A program made the position numbers and the translations under genes. The notes under the pieces were generated by a model that saw only the letters and a program-made list of their open reading frames with translations, did not search any database and had not been told where the DNA came from. Shown here in pieces: positions 8,311-16,655 of a DNA stretch of 22,304 bases. Source of the DNA: JBECKX01 sp964468475 (lineage in GTDB: Bacteria > Zixibacteria > MSB-5A5 > CAIYYT01); contig CAYXUL010000054.1 of the NCBI GenBank assembly GCA_964468475.1, positions 1 through 22,304 on the forward strand, read 5' to 3'. How positions within the stretch are numbered: position 1 is the stretch's first letter; the number at the start of each line of letters is the position of its first letter.

Positions 8311-8817
8311 GTGACGAAGCGCAACAAGTCAATGGGTGAAGAGCTGCTGGAAGATGCCGCCAAATTGTGGCTGGCGCATGATGGACTCTGGTTCCAGGCT
8401 GTGGAGAAGCGCTACGGTATCGAGACGGCGATCGCGCTCGATAAGGAGGCTTGGGAAACCTTTACGGTATTAGAAGCCAAACGAATTATCAGCCGGCATA
8501 ATATTCCAGAAAATGGCGGACTGGAGGCACTGAAGCAGGCGTTACAGCACCGGCTCTACGCCCACATCAACACGCAGGAAATAATTGACGAAACACCGAC
8601 CAGTTTCGTCTTCAGAATGACAGACTGCCGCGTTCAGTCAGCGCGAAAACGCAAAGGCCTGGACCCTTTTCCCTGCAAGGAAGTAGGCATTGTGGAGTAT
8701 TCATTGTTTGCCAGGACGATTGATCCCCGAATCGAAACCACTTGCCTCGGCTGCCCACCCGATGCCAAACAGCCCGATTTCTGGTGCGCCTGGAAATTCG
8801 AGCTGGTCGAAGACTGA
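8311..8817 (+). CDS. DUF6125-like cytosolic protein
   Basis: 168 residues, no signal peptide. The pattern 'LWLAHDGLWFQAVEKRYGIETAIALDKEAWE' at the N-terminal side and a cysteine-containing end ('TTCLGCPPDAKQPDFWCAWKF') are typical of a small family annotated DUF6125, distantly related to the L-2-amino-thiazoline-4-carboxylate hydrolase domain. Its function is not known; the Cys cluster could bind metal or act catalytically. I chose GTG at 8311 with a GGGAG site upstream; an ATG at 8332 is the alternative. It lies between two lipoprotein genes on the same strand, with gaps of 12 and 31 nt, so cotranscription is likely though the link is unexplained. Confidence 0.75.
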   Translation: MTKRNKSMGEELLEDAAKLWLAHDGLWFQAVEKRYGIETAIALDKEAWETFTVLEAKRIISRHNIPENGGLEALKQALQHRLYAHINTQEIIDETPTSFVFRMTDCRVQSARKRKGLDPFPCKEVGIVEYSLFARTIDPRIETTCLGCPPDAKQPDFWCAWKFELVED

Positions 8818-8848
8818 GACAACGTGTAACAATCAGGTCAGAATCAAG

Positions 8849-10477
8849 ATGAGACGCTATTTGATCAGATTCGCGGGCGTAATGCTGATGGCGGGTTTGC
8901 TCGCCGCCGCAGAGCTTATGAGCGGTTGCGCCGGCACAGTTCAGGGTGATCTTCTTGAGCGGCCGGACATATTCGCCCAGACTCTGAGAAAACTCCCGGA
9001 CCAGCAAAAGCGTGACTTTTTCCTGCAATGGTACACGGTGATGAAGATCGTGGAGCCACAAGGCAGCCCCCTCTTCATTAACATGAGTCAGCTTGATGCG
9101 GTCAAGAATGAGGCCAAAGCCGACAGCCTGATTCATTTCTGGTGGCGCCAAAAAGATCTGGAAAATCGTCCTGACACTCCTGATACCAACGAGTGGCTAG
9201 GTACCATGAAGGAACGCATCGCTTACTGCAATTCTCAATACCACACAGGTGACAGGTATCGCTACTGGAACGACATGAGGGCGCAGGCGATCATCCTGCA
9301 TGGCCCGCCAGACCAGATTACGACCGTGGAGGACTCCTGCTGGGACCGCTTCCAGGGGTTCTACCCCGGTACCTGTGAAATCTACTATCTTGATTGGGAC
9401 GGCGGCACCGTTCGTTTGGGATTCATCGATTCCAACGGTGACGGTTATACCGATCACATGGTCCCAGCGCCGGAAGATATTCCCCTGACCGGAACCAGGC
9501 TCGACCCGCTCACCATGGCTCAGCAACGGTTGCAACAGGAGGAGGCAGATGTCTACTACAATCCTGACGAGGAAGTGAATCTGTTTAAAGGGGTAAAGCG
9601 TGAGCTCAAGCCGGCGTTGACGATTGCGTCTTTTCCAGACAAAGATGGCAGCTACTCCGTGTGGGCGTCCGCCGGAATCTCTACAGATCAGATCGAAGAT
9701 CGCTACAGCGGCTATGCCAGGTTCTGGTCGCGAGAAGTGGTATATCGCAATCCAGACTATAATCCCGAGGTTGCCTGGTTCGACAGTACGCTGGCTATCT
9801 TTAACAACTCCGATATCGGCAAGCAGGCAATGTACCCGTTTTATCGCGGCTGCAGGTTGCCGGCAGGCAGGTACCAGTATATTCTCAGTATCTACACTCC
9901 GGACAGCGCCCTGGGCATCATCAAGCATGATTTTGAATTACCGTCCAAGACGGCATCAATGGGCGCCAGTGACGTCCTGCTACTGCTGTCACCGCCAACG
10001 GCAACCAGGGATCCGTATGGCAGGATTGCCCGGGACTCTCTGGCGTTACGCGGAAACAGTTATCCGGTGTATTACCCCGATGACACGCTGGAATTCTACA
10101 CCGAACTCAATTTCGCTGCGGCGGGCTTCAGTATAGACGCGAATGGCAAGCACCAGTATCGAGTGTATGTGACTCTATCGCCGGTCACCACGAATCGCGT
10201 TCGCGAGTTGATTCAGCAGCAGCATCCCTTTGTATGGAGCGATACCACAAGCTCAGAAGAGATTCGAAAATTGATGGAGGCGCGTCCCGATCCGACCAAG
10301 GAGGGGACTCTGATCTACAGCAGTGCCCGGGCCGACAGTAGCTCGTCACTAAACCTTTACGACAAGGCGCCGGTGCCCAATATCCTGCAGGGAAGGTATT
10401 ACCTGGTGCTGCGGGTTGATGATGTTCTCAGTCCGGCTTCAATAATCGCTATCCGTGAACTTTTCGTCCGCACTTAG
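8849..10477 (+). CDS. GWxTD-domain lipoprotein
   Basis: 542 residues from the ATG at 8849, chosen because a lipoprotein signal peptide begins there ('MRRYLIRFAG', lipobox ending at Cys27 'LMSGC'); the open frame extends further upstream but overlaps the preceding gene. The region about 90-200 has the GWxTD-domain layout: 'FWWRQKD', 'NEWLGTMKERIAYCNSQY', then 'RYWNDMRAQAIILHGPPDQI', with RYWND in place of the name-giving GWxTD, and 'CEIYYLDW'. GWxTD proteins occur in FCB-group and related bacteria and have no established function. The C-terminal half contains beta-rich segments such as 'VYVTLSPVT'. It converges with the M1 peptidase gene, with only 15 nt between the stops. Confidence 0.88.
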   Translation: MRRYLIRFAGVMLMAGLLAAAELMSGCAGTVQGDLLERPDIFAQTLRKLPDQQKRDFFLQWYTVMKIVEPQGSPLFINMSQLDAVKNEAKADSLIHFWWRQKDLENRPDTPDTNEWLGTMKERIAYCNSQYHTGDRYRYWNDMRAQAIILHGPPDQITTVEDSCWDRFQGFYPGTCEIYYLDWDGGTVRLGFIDSNGDGYTDHMVPAPEDIPLTGTRLDPLTMAQQRLQQEEADVYYNPDEEVNLFKGVKRELKPALTIASFPDKDGSYSVWASAGISTDQIEDRYSGYARFWSREVVYRNPDYNPEVAWFDSTLAIFNNSDIGKQAMYPFYRGCRLPAGRYQYILSIYTPDSALGIIKHDFELPSKTASMGASDVLLLLSPPTATRDPYGRIARDSLALRGNSYPVYYPDDTLEFYTELNFAAAGFSIDANGKHQYRVYVTLSPVTTNRVRELIQQQHPFVWSDTTSSEEIRKLMEARPDPTKEGTLIYSSARADSSSSLNLYDKAPVPNILQGRYYLVLRVDDVLSPASIIAIRELFVRT

Positions 10478-10492
10478 CTCTCAATCAGTGGC

Positions 10493-12709
10493 TTAACAGC
10501 CGGCGCAGGGCTGCAGCCCACCCCCGAAGATGTAGTTAATCAAGTAGACGGCATCCCCTATCGTCACAGACCCGCTGCAGTCCGCATCTGCCGTCTGCAC
10601 GTCGGGTGCAGGTCCACCTCCGAAGATGTAGTTGATTACAAAGACTGCATCTGAGATAGCTACCTGGCCGCTGCCATCGGCATCACCACAGACAAAGCTC
10701 TGCTCCACGACCGTTAATGCTATCCCCTTATCAGTAGTGATTGGCGGATTACTGGAATCGACAACGCGAACGTTCATATAGTAGGTCGCCGGATAGGTTG
10801 GAGTGCCGCTCAAGACGAAGCTGGGGCCGTCCGTGTAAGAGAGGCCGTAGGGAATGTCTCCACCGAGAAACGCCCAGGTATAGGGTGGAGTACCACCGAT
10901 TACGGGGACCTCATAGTAGTAGGGTTCATCACGAACAGCGTCGGGACAAATAGTCGGTACGTACGTGCCCATCGCGACCTGCTGCACAGTGCGTAAGATC
11001 CATTCATCCGGATCAAAGGCGACGGAGGTTACCGAATCGGCAAAATGGAACTGGTAGAATTGGTCTCGCGCGTGGTTGAACACCGAAGTATCTATCGTTC
11101 CGCCGGTCGTATAGAACTTAAACTTGATCGGCATGGTATAGGCGCTGAAATGGGTCTGGGTCTGCTGAATCCGAAGATAAAAGTTGTAGCCGCCGTCAGC
11201 CGTATTCGGCTGACAGAGCGTTGCGTAGGTGTAGCTGGGGTTACTGGGTTGATGAATCCACTCGTTGAAAAACCAACTCATATCAGTGCCGGTCCAGTTG
11301 CTACAGAAATCGGAGAGATCCGCGGTAGTGGCGGAACCGTAGCGAAAACTGGAGAAAGCCCAATCGTGAAGAAACTGGAAAAAGTCGTTGTCACCCAGAA
11401 CGCCCCTGAGCATATGCACCACCCAGGCGCCTTTGTCGTAGGACGTCACTCCGTCAAAGATCACCTCTGTCTGCGGGTCTTCCACGTAAACAGAACCCGT
11501 TGCACCGGTATGCTTCAGCAATTGCATATAGTCTAAGTAGACTTGCTTCGAATTGTATTGCTTCTCGTAGAAGATCGCCTCGGAAAAGGTACCAAAGCCC
11601 TCGTTGAGCCAGACATCGTGGAAGGTCTTGCAGGTTATCATATCCCCCCACCATTGGTGGGCATTTTCGTGAATAACCAGATACTCCTTGCTATACCCGG
11701 AGAAGGGGTCATGGAACGAGCAGGTCTGATGCTCCATTGTTCCCCAAGTGCCGCAATCGGCGTTGCCGAGTTTTTCATTAACGAACGGGTAAATGCCGTA
11801 GGCGTCACTGTAATGGTTCAGCACCGGTATCACCAGGGTGTCATAGCAGGCGATGGTTTCATAGGCATTCGGATAGTTGAAGGCATAAACGGGCATCGTG
11901 TGCCCATCGTAGACCCAGGTTTTGGTTGTGATATTGAAAGCTGCAACGGAGAGCGCCACGAGGTACGTGGTTATCGGATAGTGGCTTTTCCAGTGATAAA
12001 TGGTTCGTCCCGCCCCGGCAGGCGTGGTCTCAAGCAGGACTCCGTTTGAGGCAGCATACATGCCGGAAGGACACTCGATCCACATCTCCAGCGAATCGGC
12101 TTTATCAGAGGGGGTGTCTTTGCAGGGCCACCAGTTTCTGGCATTGTATGGTTCTACTGAGGTCCAACAGATAGTGTTGCCATAGTGGTTATCGAATTGC
12201 ATGCCTCCGTCAGTATACCCGCCGCCGGTAACCGGGTAGCCGTGGTAGTAAACGGTCATGAATGCCTGCTGGCTTTCCGATACAGGAGTGGTCAGTGATA
12301 CTGAGAGTATGCCGGCTATATGGCTGAAGGGAATCTGACCCCCCAGGTATATCACTGAGTCGACCTGGAGTTGATCGTGCAGATTGAGATCAACGTTGTT
12401 TAGCGACGGTACCAGGGAAGTAAACTGATAGTCAATCGCTGCTACTATTGACGAATTGGTGAAATTCAGGCTGACATGCACGCCGTAGTAATTGATATCG
12501 TAATCGGCCTGATTGCCGTCAAGTTTGGTTGCCGCGTTCAGCAGGTAGCGCTTCGCGGCCGCTTCCTTTTGCGCACTCTCGTCCGCTTGAAACTGCAGCC
12601 GGGCTTCGTTGAGTTTGGCGAAATCAGGGGAAGCTTGCGCGGCAAGAGCACGTCCAGTCGACGACGTTACCAGCGCGATTATGCTTATGACCAGCAAGGT
12701 CTTTTTCAT
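10493..12709 (-). CDS. Secreted M1-family metallopeptidase with Ig-like and dockerin C-terminal domains
   Basis: 738 residues from the ATG at 12709, chosen for its GGAGG ribosome site and Sec signal peptide ('MKKTLLVISIIALVTS', cleavage near residue 24). Zinc aminopeptidase of the gluzincin clan: 'HENAHQWW' provides His347, Glu348 and His351, the third zinc ligand is Glu370 in 'WLNEGFG', and 'SYDKGAWVVHML' carries the conserved Tyr424. The substrate-binding GAMEN motif appears as 'GTMEH' (323-327). After about residue 585 come a putative Ig domain ('GGTPPYTWAFLGGDIPYGL') and a complete two-repeat dockerin (about 674-738; 'DADGSGQVAISDAV', 'DADCSGSVTIGDAV'). Expected to act outside the cytoplasm, possibly anchored through the dockerin. 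Divergent from the TPR-GWxTD gene. Confidence 0.95.
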   Translation of the reverse strand: MKKTLLVISIIALVTSSTGRALAAQASPDFAKLNEARLQFQADESAQKEAAAKRYLLNAATKLDGNQADYDINYYGVHVSLNFTNSSIVAAIDYQFTSLVPSLNNVDLNLHDQLQVDSVIYLGGQIPFSHIAGILSVSLTTPVSESQQAFMTVYYHGYPVTGGGYTDGGMQFDNHYGNTICWTSVEPYNARNWWPCKDTPSDKADSLEMWIECPSGMYAASNGVLLETTPAGAGRTIYHWKSHYPITTYLVALSVAAFNITTKTWVYDGHTMPVYAFNYPNAYETIACYDTLVIPVLNHYSDAYGIYPFVNEKLGNADCGTWGTMEHQTCSFHDPFSGYSKEYLVIHENAHQWWGDMITCKTFHDVWLNEGFGTFSEAIFYEKQYNSKQVYLDYMQLLKHTGATGSVYVEDPQTEVIFDGVTSYDKGAWVVHMLRGVLGDNDFFQFLHDWAFSSFRYGSATTADLSDFCSNWTGTDMSWFFNEWIHQPSNPSYTYATLCQPNTADGGYNFYLRIQQTQTHFSAYTMPIKFKFYTTGGTIDTSVFNHARDQFYQFHFADSVTSVAFDPDEWILRTVQQVAMGTYVPTICPDAVRDEPYYYEVPVIGGTPPYTWAFLGGDIPYGLSYTDGPSFVLSGTPTYPATYYMNVRVVDSSNPPITTDKGIALTVVEQSFVCGDADGSGQVAISDAVFVINYIFGGGPAPDVQTADADCSGSVTIGDAVYLINYIFGGGLQPCAGC

Positions 12710-12734
12710 CAATACCTCCAGAGCTTCAGGTTGT

Positions 12735-12763
12735 AACATATACAAAGAACTCCTATTTTGCAA
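12735..12763 (-). promoter_or_regulatory. Candidate promoter of the M1 peptidase gene
   Basis: Minus-strand TTGCAA (12758-12763), 17-nt spacer, TATGTT (12735-12740). Transcription would begin about 20 nt before the start codon. Confidence 0.45.
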
Positions 12764-12805
12764 GCCAATAGTTATGCGAACGCGCCAGTGACAGCAGCGC
12801 CGCAA

Positions 12806-12835
12806 TTGGGCATGAGCTCGATATTCACGTATATT
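12806..12835 (+). promoter_or_regulatory. Candidate promoter of the TPR-GWxTD gene
   Basis: TTGGGC (12806-12811), 18-nt spacer, TATATT (12830-12835), about 35 nt before the ATG at 12870. The -10 box runs into ATTAAATTGGT (12833-12843), which recurs upstream of the VOC gene. Confidence 0.4.
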
Positions 12836-12869
12836 AAATTGGTGCGGCGATATTTCAGCAAGGTAGGTA

Positions 12870-14933
12870 ATGATTAAGCGCCTGATCCTGATACTCGCGA
12901 TAACCTGGGGCCTGTTTTTCGCGTGCTCCGGGCAGAGGCAGATGACCAAATTCGAGGTCGATTGGCTGGTCTCGGATGCCAACCGCCTGGTTGTGCTCGA
13001 TGACCTCGATTCGGCGGCGGTGGTGATCAATGAAGCTGCGCGTCATGCCCCGCGTGACACCGCAATTCTCAGACAGCAAGGGATCATTAATCGTAAGTTG
13101 GGCACTGTCGAGGGCAGGCGCAAATCGGCGCAAGCACTGCGTGAGCTGGTGAAGGCCGATCGCATGAATCCGTACTACCGTGTCGAACTGGCTAAAACAC
13201 TTCTCGCTCAGACATTTGCTTTGGAAGCGCGCTTCCAGCTGTCGCTGGCGATTGACCTCGATTCGAGCTACGAGGAAGCATACCTGTTGATGGCCAATAC
13301 ATATCGGCACCCCTATTTCGAGGACGGGTTCACCGAAGACGCCGATTCGGCGCAGGAGGTCTTAACCGCCCTAACGCGCAACGTGCCGAGATCGGTGCCG
13401 GGACTGGTGAAGCTGGCGGAATTACTGGCGATTCGCGGGGAGATCGACTCGGCGGGACAGTTCGCCGACAGTGCGCTCGTTCTGGACAGTCAGTCGGTGC
13501 GGGCAAATCTGGCGGCTGGATACGTCAGATATCGCCAGCAGCGATTCATCGATGCGGGGCGTGACTTCAGACAGGCTTTTGCGCGGATGGACACCTTCTC
13601 GCTGACGCCCTACATGTTCATTCGCGATCTGCTTCGACCACAGGATCAATCTACCTATGACAAGTTCAGCGCCGCGCAAAAAGACAGTTTTGCCACCGTG
13701 TACTGGAAAAGCAGGGATTTTGACCCAACCACGAAAGTCAATGAGCGCCAGGTGGAGCACTGGGCGCGAGTATGGAAGGCGAATCTGCTTTTCTCTAACG
13801 AGCGCTACGATCATGAGGGCTGGCTGACCGATATGGGGGCCACTTTGATCCGCCTCGGTGACCCCGACGAAAGAGTGCGGGAGTATATTCACTCCGGCCA
13901 CACTTCGGGAACTCCTGCGTGGTACTGGCGCTACCAGACCACAGCCCTTCCCTGTACCCTGGTCTTCGTGGATCAGATGCTGTCGGGAACCTACTACTTT
14001 TCCTCGCCGACAAATGACAACACCGGCAGTCTGCGCACCAACAACAGCAGGCGGGTCGCCTACTTAAACTATCGAATTCAGCCTGAGGAGTCACAGGTAA
14101 TGCGCCAGCGCGACGAAATTCGTTTCGTGGCGCACACTTATCGGTTCTTTGATAGTAACGACAATCCTGAACTGCAATTTGCCGCGCTGTATGATCCCGC
14201 CGGCGGAGACAGCGCCTCTCCTCCACTACGGCAACTGCAACTTCGAGCCTCGGTTCAGGATGCCAACTACAACATATTGCAGACATTCGCAGCACGGGCG
14301 GAGCAAGAATTCGGCCCCGTTGCAGGCGGTGAACCGGAGATTGGTTCCTCTCCGCGACTGGCCTGTTTTTCGCTCCCGGTTCACCAGGGTGAACTGACCT
14401 GGAATGTTGTGCTCGAAGCATTAGACAAAAGCGCATTTGGCCGTATCAGCGATACACTTTCAATTCCCACGGCGGCGGGAACGACTCTGCAGCTTTCTGA
14501 CATAGTAGTCGCCGGCCGGTTTGGTGATACCACTGCTGCTGGCCAACCCGGGTTCCGGCGTCGCGATCTGTCAATCACGCCACTGCTGAGCGACACTGTA
14601 TCCCTGCATAATCCGCTCAATCTCTACTTTGAGATTTACAATCTGCCGATTGATATCCGCTCGGTCACGCGCTACGAATTGACGTATGAGCTGAGCTATA
14701 CCAAGAGCGCTGCAACCGGTTTGAAAGGGCTGTTGCAGGAAATCTGGCCCGGCAAGAAGGAATCGGTCAGTTATACCTACCGCGAAGGCGGGCGAGAAAC
14801 CGACAGACAACGTCAACTGTCACTTGATATCACCGATTTGCGACCCGGTCATTACGATCTTACCGTTACTGTCAACGACCTGATAATGGGCGAGAAGGCA
14901 TCAGAGCGCATTGGGTTGGTGCTGCTACCGTGA
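12870..14933 (+). CDS. Lipoprotein with TPR-like repeats and a GWxTD domain
   Basis: 687 residues. Signal peptide with lipobox 'FFAC' (Cys19). Residues about 35-250 are helical TPR-like repeats ('LDSAAVVINEAARHAPRDTAI', 'YYRVELAKTLLAQTFALEARFQLSLAIDLDSSYEEAYLLMANTY', 'LVKLAELLAIRGEIDSAGQFADSALVLD'). The GWxTD domain follows at about 270-370, with the canonical 'GWLTD' at 317-321 and 'IRLGDPDE', 'PAWYWRY'. The C-terminal third is beta-rich ('SVTRYELTYELSY', 'GHYDLTVTVNDL'). AAGGTAGG lies just before the ATG. Function of GWxTD proteins is unknown; TPRs suggest protein-protein contacts at the membrane. Divergent from the M1 peptidase with a 160-nt shared control region. Confidence 0.92.
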   Translation: MIKRLILILAITWGLFFACSGQRQMTKFEVDWLVSDANRLVVLDDLDSAAVVINEAARHAPRDTAILRQQGIINRKLGTVEGRRKSAQALRELVKADRMNPYYRVELAKTLLAQTFALEARFQLSLAIDLDSSYEEAYLLMANTYRHPYFEDGFTEDADSAQEVLTALTRNVPRSVPGLVKLAELLAIRGEIDSAGQFADSALVLDSQSVRANLAAGYVRYRQQRFIDAGRDFRQAFARMDTFSLTPYMFIRDLLRPQDQSTYDKFSAAQKDSFATVYWKSRDFDPTTKVNERQVEHWARVWKANLLFSNERYDHEGWLTDMGATLIRLGDPDERVREYIHSGHTSGTPAWYWRYQTTALPCTLVFVDQMLSGTYYFSSPTNDNTGSLRTNNSRRVAYLNYRIQPEESQVMRQRDEIRFVAHTYRFFDSNDNPELQFAALYDPAGGDSASPPLRQLQLRASVQDANYNILQTFAARAEQEFGPVAGGEPEIGSSPRLACFSLPVHQGELTWNVVLEALDKSAFGRISDTLSIPTAAGTTLQLSDIVVAGRFGDTTAAGQPGFRRRDLSITPLLSDTVSLHNPLNLYFEIYNLPIDIRSVTRYELTYELSYTKSAATGLKGLLQEIWPGKKESVSYTYREGGRETDRQRQLSLDITDLRPGHYDLTVTVNDLIMGEKASERIGLVLLP

Positions 14934-14969
14934 TGCCGACTCAGCATCCAGCCTGCACAAAAAACTGTG

Positions 14970-14998
14970 TTGAAAATTGCGCGACGATTGCTTTACTT
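14970..14998 (+). promoter_or_regulatory. Candidate promoter of the polyamine gene pair
   Basis: TTGAAA (14970-14975), 17-nt spacer, TTACTT (14993-14998), about 60 nt before the arginine decarboxylase ATG. The -10 box is weak, so this is tentative. Confidence 0.3.
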
Positions 14999-15057
14999 CC
15001 TGCGGGTGTGGTCGCTGCAGGTAACCAGAAAACGTTTACAGTATTGGAAAGAGCTGA

Positions 15058-15618
15058 ATGATAGAGTTTATACCAAGAATGATGTTCTTGACAAAGGGCG
15101 CAGGCAGGCACAAAGAGTACCTCGCCTCCTTCGAGCTGGCCCTACGAGACGCCGGTATCGCCAATCTTAATCTAGTCAACGTATCATCGATTTTTCCTCC
15201 TTTCTGCAAGTTAATATCGCGCGAGCGGGGCCAGAAATACTTCAAACCCGGGCAGGTGGCCTTTTGCGTTATGAGCCGCAATGCGACCAACGAGCCGAAT
15301 CGGCTGATTTCATCTTCGATTGGTCTCGCGATGCCGAAAGACAAATCGAAGTTCGGGTATCTCTCTGAACATCACGGTTATGGTCAGACCCGTAAGGTCG
15401 CCGGTGACTACGCGGAAGATCTGGCGGTGCAGATGCTGGCAACGACGATGGGGCTTGAAATCGACCTCGATAAGTCGTGGGATGAAAACAAGGAAGAGTG
15501 GAAAGTTAAGGGCGACATCGTTTATTCGCGCAATATCACGCAATCGGCAGAGGGCGACAAAAACGGACTTTGGACGACGGTGGTGACGGCCGCCATGTTG
15601 ATTCTGGATGAAGAATAA
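15058..15618 (+). CDS. pdaD: Pyruvoyl-dependent arginine decarboxylase
   Basis: Converts arginine to agmatine, entry to polyamine synthesis. The 186-residue length fits the PvlArgDC family. The self-cleavage site is visible as 'LNLVNVSSIFPP': cleavage between Ser43 and Ser44 would produce the pyruvoyl group on the second chain. Other family segments are 'FELALRDAGIANLNLV', 'ISSSIGLAMPKDKSKFGYLSEHHGYG' and 'AEDLAVQMLATTMGLEI'. The N-terminus is shorter than in the Methanocaldococcus enzyme. A GGAAAGAG site precedes the ATG. The next gene, 29 nt downstream, is a deoxyhypusine-synthase-like enzyme, also of polyamine chemistry, so the two are probably one operon. Confidence 0.93.
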   Translation: MIEFIPRMMFLTKGAGRHKEYLASFELALRDAGIANLNLVNVSSIFPPFCKLISRERGQKYFKPGQVAFCVMSRNATNEPNRLISSSIGLAMPKDKSKFGYLSEHHGYGQTRKVAGDYAEDLAVQMLATTMGLEIDLDKSWDENKEEWKVKGDIVYSRNITQSAEGDKNGLWTTVVTAAMLILDEE

Positions 15619-15647
15619 CACCAGCGGGGGGAGACAGACCCATTATT

Positions 15648-16622
15648 ATGAATAAGCAAGTAGCTGAATTTCTCAGACACAACTTCCGGCATTTTAACGC
15701 AGCTACTCTTATCGATGCTGCGGACTCGTACACGAAGCTGCTCGCCGAGGGCGGCAAAATGATGGTTACTCTCGCGGGAGCAATGAGCACTGCTGAATTG
15801 GGGCTAAGCCTGGCGGAGATGATCCGAAGGGATAAAGTCCACATCATCTGCTGTACCGGAGCAAATCTCGAAGAGGATATCTTCAATCTGGTAGCTCATA
15901 CCCACTATCATCGCGTCCCCCACTATCGTGAACTGACTCCGAAGCAGGAAGCGGACCTGCTAGACCAGCACCTGAATCGAGTTACGGATACCTGCATTCC
16001 GGAAGAGGAGGCCATGCGGCGAGTTGAGCGAGCGGTGCGTGATGAATGGGTTGCGGCCGATCAGGCAGGCGAGAGCTTCTTCCCGCACGAATTCATGTAC
16101 AAAGTAATCAGAAGTGGAGCTCTGGAAGAACATTACGAGATCGATCCGGCCGATTCCTGGTTGCTGGCGGCGTGCGACAAGAACCTGCCAATCGTGGTGC
16201 CGGGGTGGGAAGACTCCACGCTGGGAAATATGTATGCAGCCCTGGTATTGAGTGAAAAGATTAAGAAGGTGCACACCGTCAAAACCGGTATAGAGTATAT
16301 GGCCTGGCTGGCTGAGTGGTATTACAGCGAATCAAAGTCGCATCCAATCGGGTTCTACCAAATTGGCGGCGGAATTGCCGGCGATTTCCCTATCTGCGTT
16401 GTGCCAATGTTGTACCAGGATTTGAAACGTGAAGACACACCCTGCTGGGCGTACTTCTGTCAGATAAGCGATTCCACGACCAGCTACGGTTCTTATTCGG
16501 GCGCCGTTCCCAATGAGAAAATAACCTGGGGCAAGCTGGACATCGATACCCCGAAGTTCATTATCGAGTCAGACGCAACCATAGTCTCGCCATTGATGTT
16601 TGCCCTGATTCTGGATCAGTAA
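15648..16622 (+). CDS. Deoxyhypusine synthase-like protein (possible homospermidine synthase-type enzyme)
   Basis: 324 residues, cytosolic. The NAD-dependent DHS fold is evident from 'TLAGAMSTAELGLSLAEMI' (41-59), 'IICCTGANLEEDIFN' (66-80), 'IVVPGWEDSTLGN' (182-194) and 'IGGGIAGDFPI' (239-249). The catalytic lysine region is kept as 'EKITWGKLDID', with Lys296 matching the active-site Lys of eukaryotic DHS (WGK). True DHS moves the aminobutyl group of spermidine to eIF5A, which bacteria lack; bacterial DHS-like proteins have been linked to homospermidine synthesis from putrescine or spermidine. Its acceptor here is unknown, and the upstream arginine decarboxylase makes agmatine a candidate. 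A GGGGGGAG run precedes the ATG at about 15 nt. Confidence 0.9.
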   Translation: MNKQVAEFLRHNFRHFNAATLIDAADSYTKLLAEGGKMMVTLAGAMSTAELGLSLAEMIRRDKVHIICCTGANLEEDIFNLVAHTHYHRVPHYRELTPKQEADLLDQHLNRVTDTCIPEEEAMRRVERAVRDEWVAADQAGESFFPHEFMYKVIRSGALEEHYEIDPADSWLLAACDKNLPIVVPGWEDSTLGNMYAALVLSEKIKKVHTVKTGIEYMAWLAEWYYSESKSHPIGFYQIGGGIAGDFPICVVPMLYQDLKREDTPCWAYFCQISDSTTSYGSYSGAVPNEKITWGKLDIDTPKFIIESDATIVSPLMFALILDQ

Positions 16623-16655
16623 TGATGGCTTAGTGGCTGGGATGGCAGCCCGGAA

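Noticed and set aside
8690..8848. Upstream extension of the first GWxTD frame
   Set aside because: It overlaps the end of the preceding gene and would bury the lipoprotein signal peptide that begins at 8849.
10500..10520. Palindrome GGGCTGCAGCCC as a terminator for the convergent pair at 10477/10493
   Set aside because: It lies inside the coding end of the M1 peptidase dockerin and has no T-run.
12710..13030. Upstream extension of the M1 peptidase frame by 107 codons
   Set aside because: It has no ribosome site, overlaps the start of the divergent gene, and the internal ATG at 12709 has a GGAGG site and a signal peptide.
14967..15170. Small plus-strand frame before the arginine decarboxylase
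   Set aside because: It overlaps the decarboxylase start in another frame, has no ribosome site and shows no family features.
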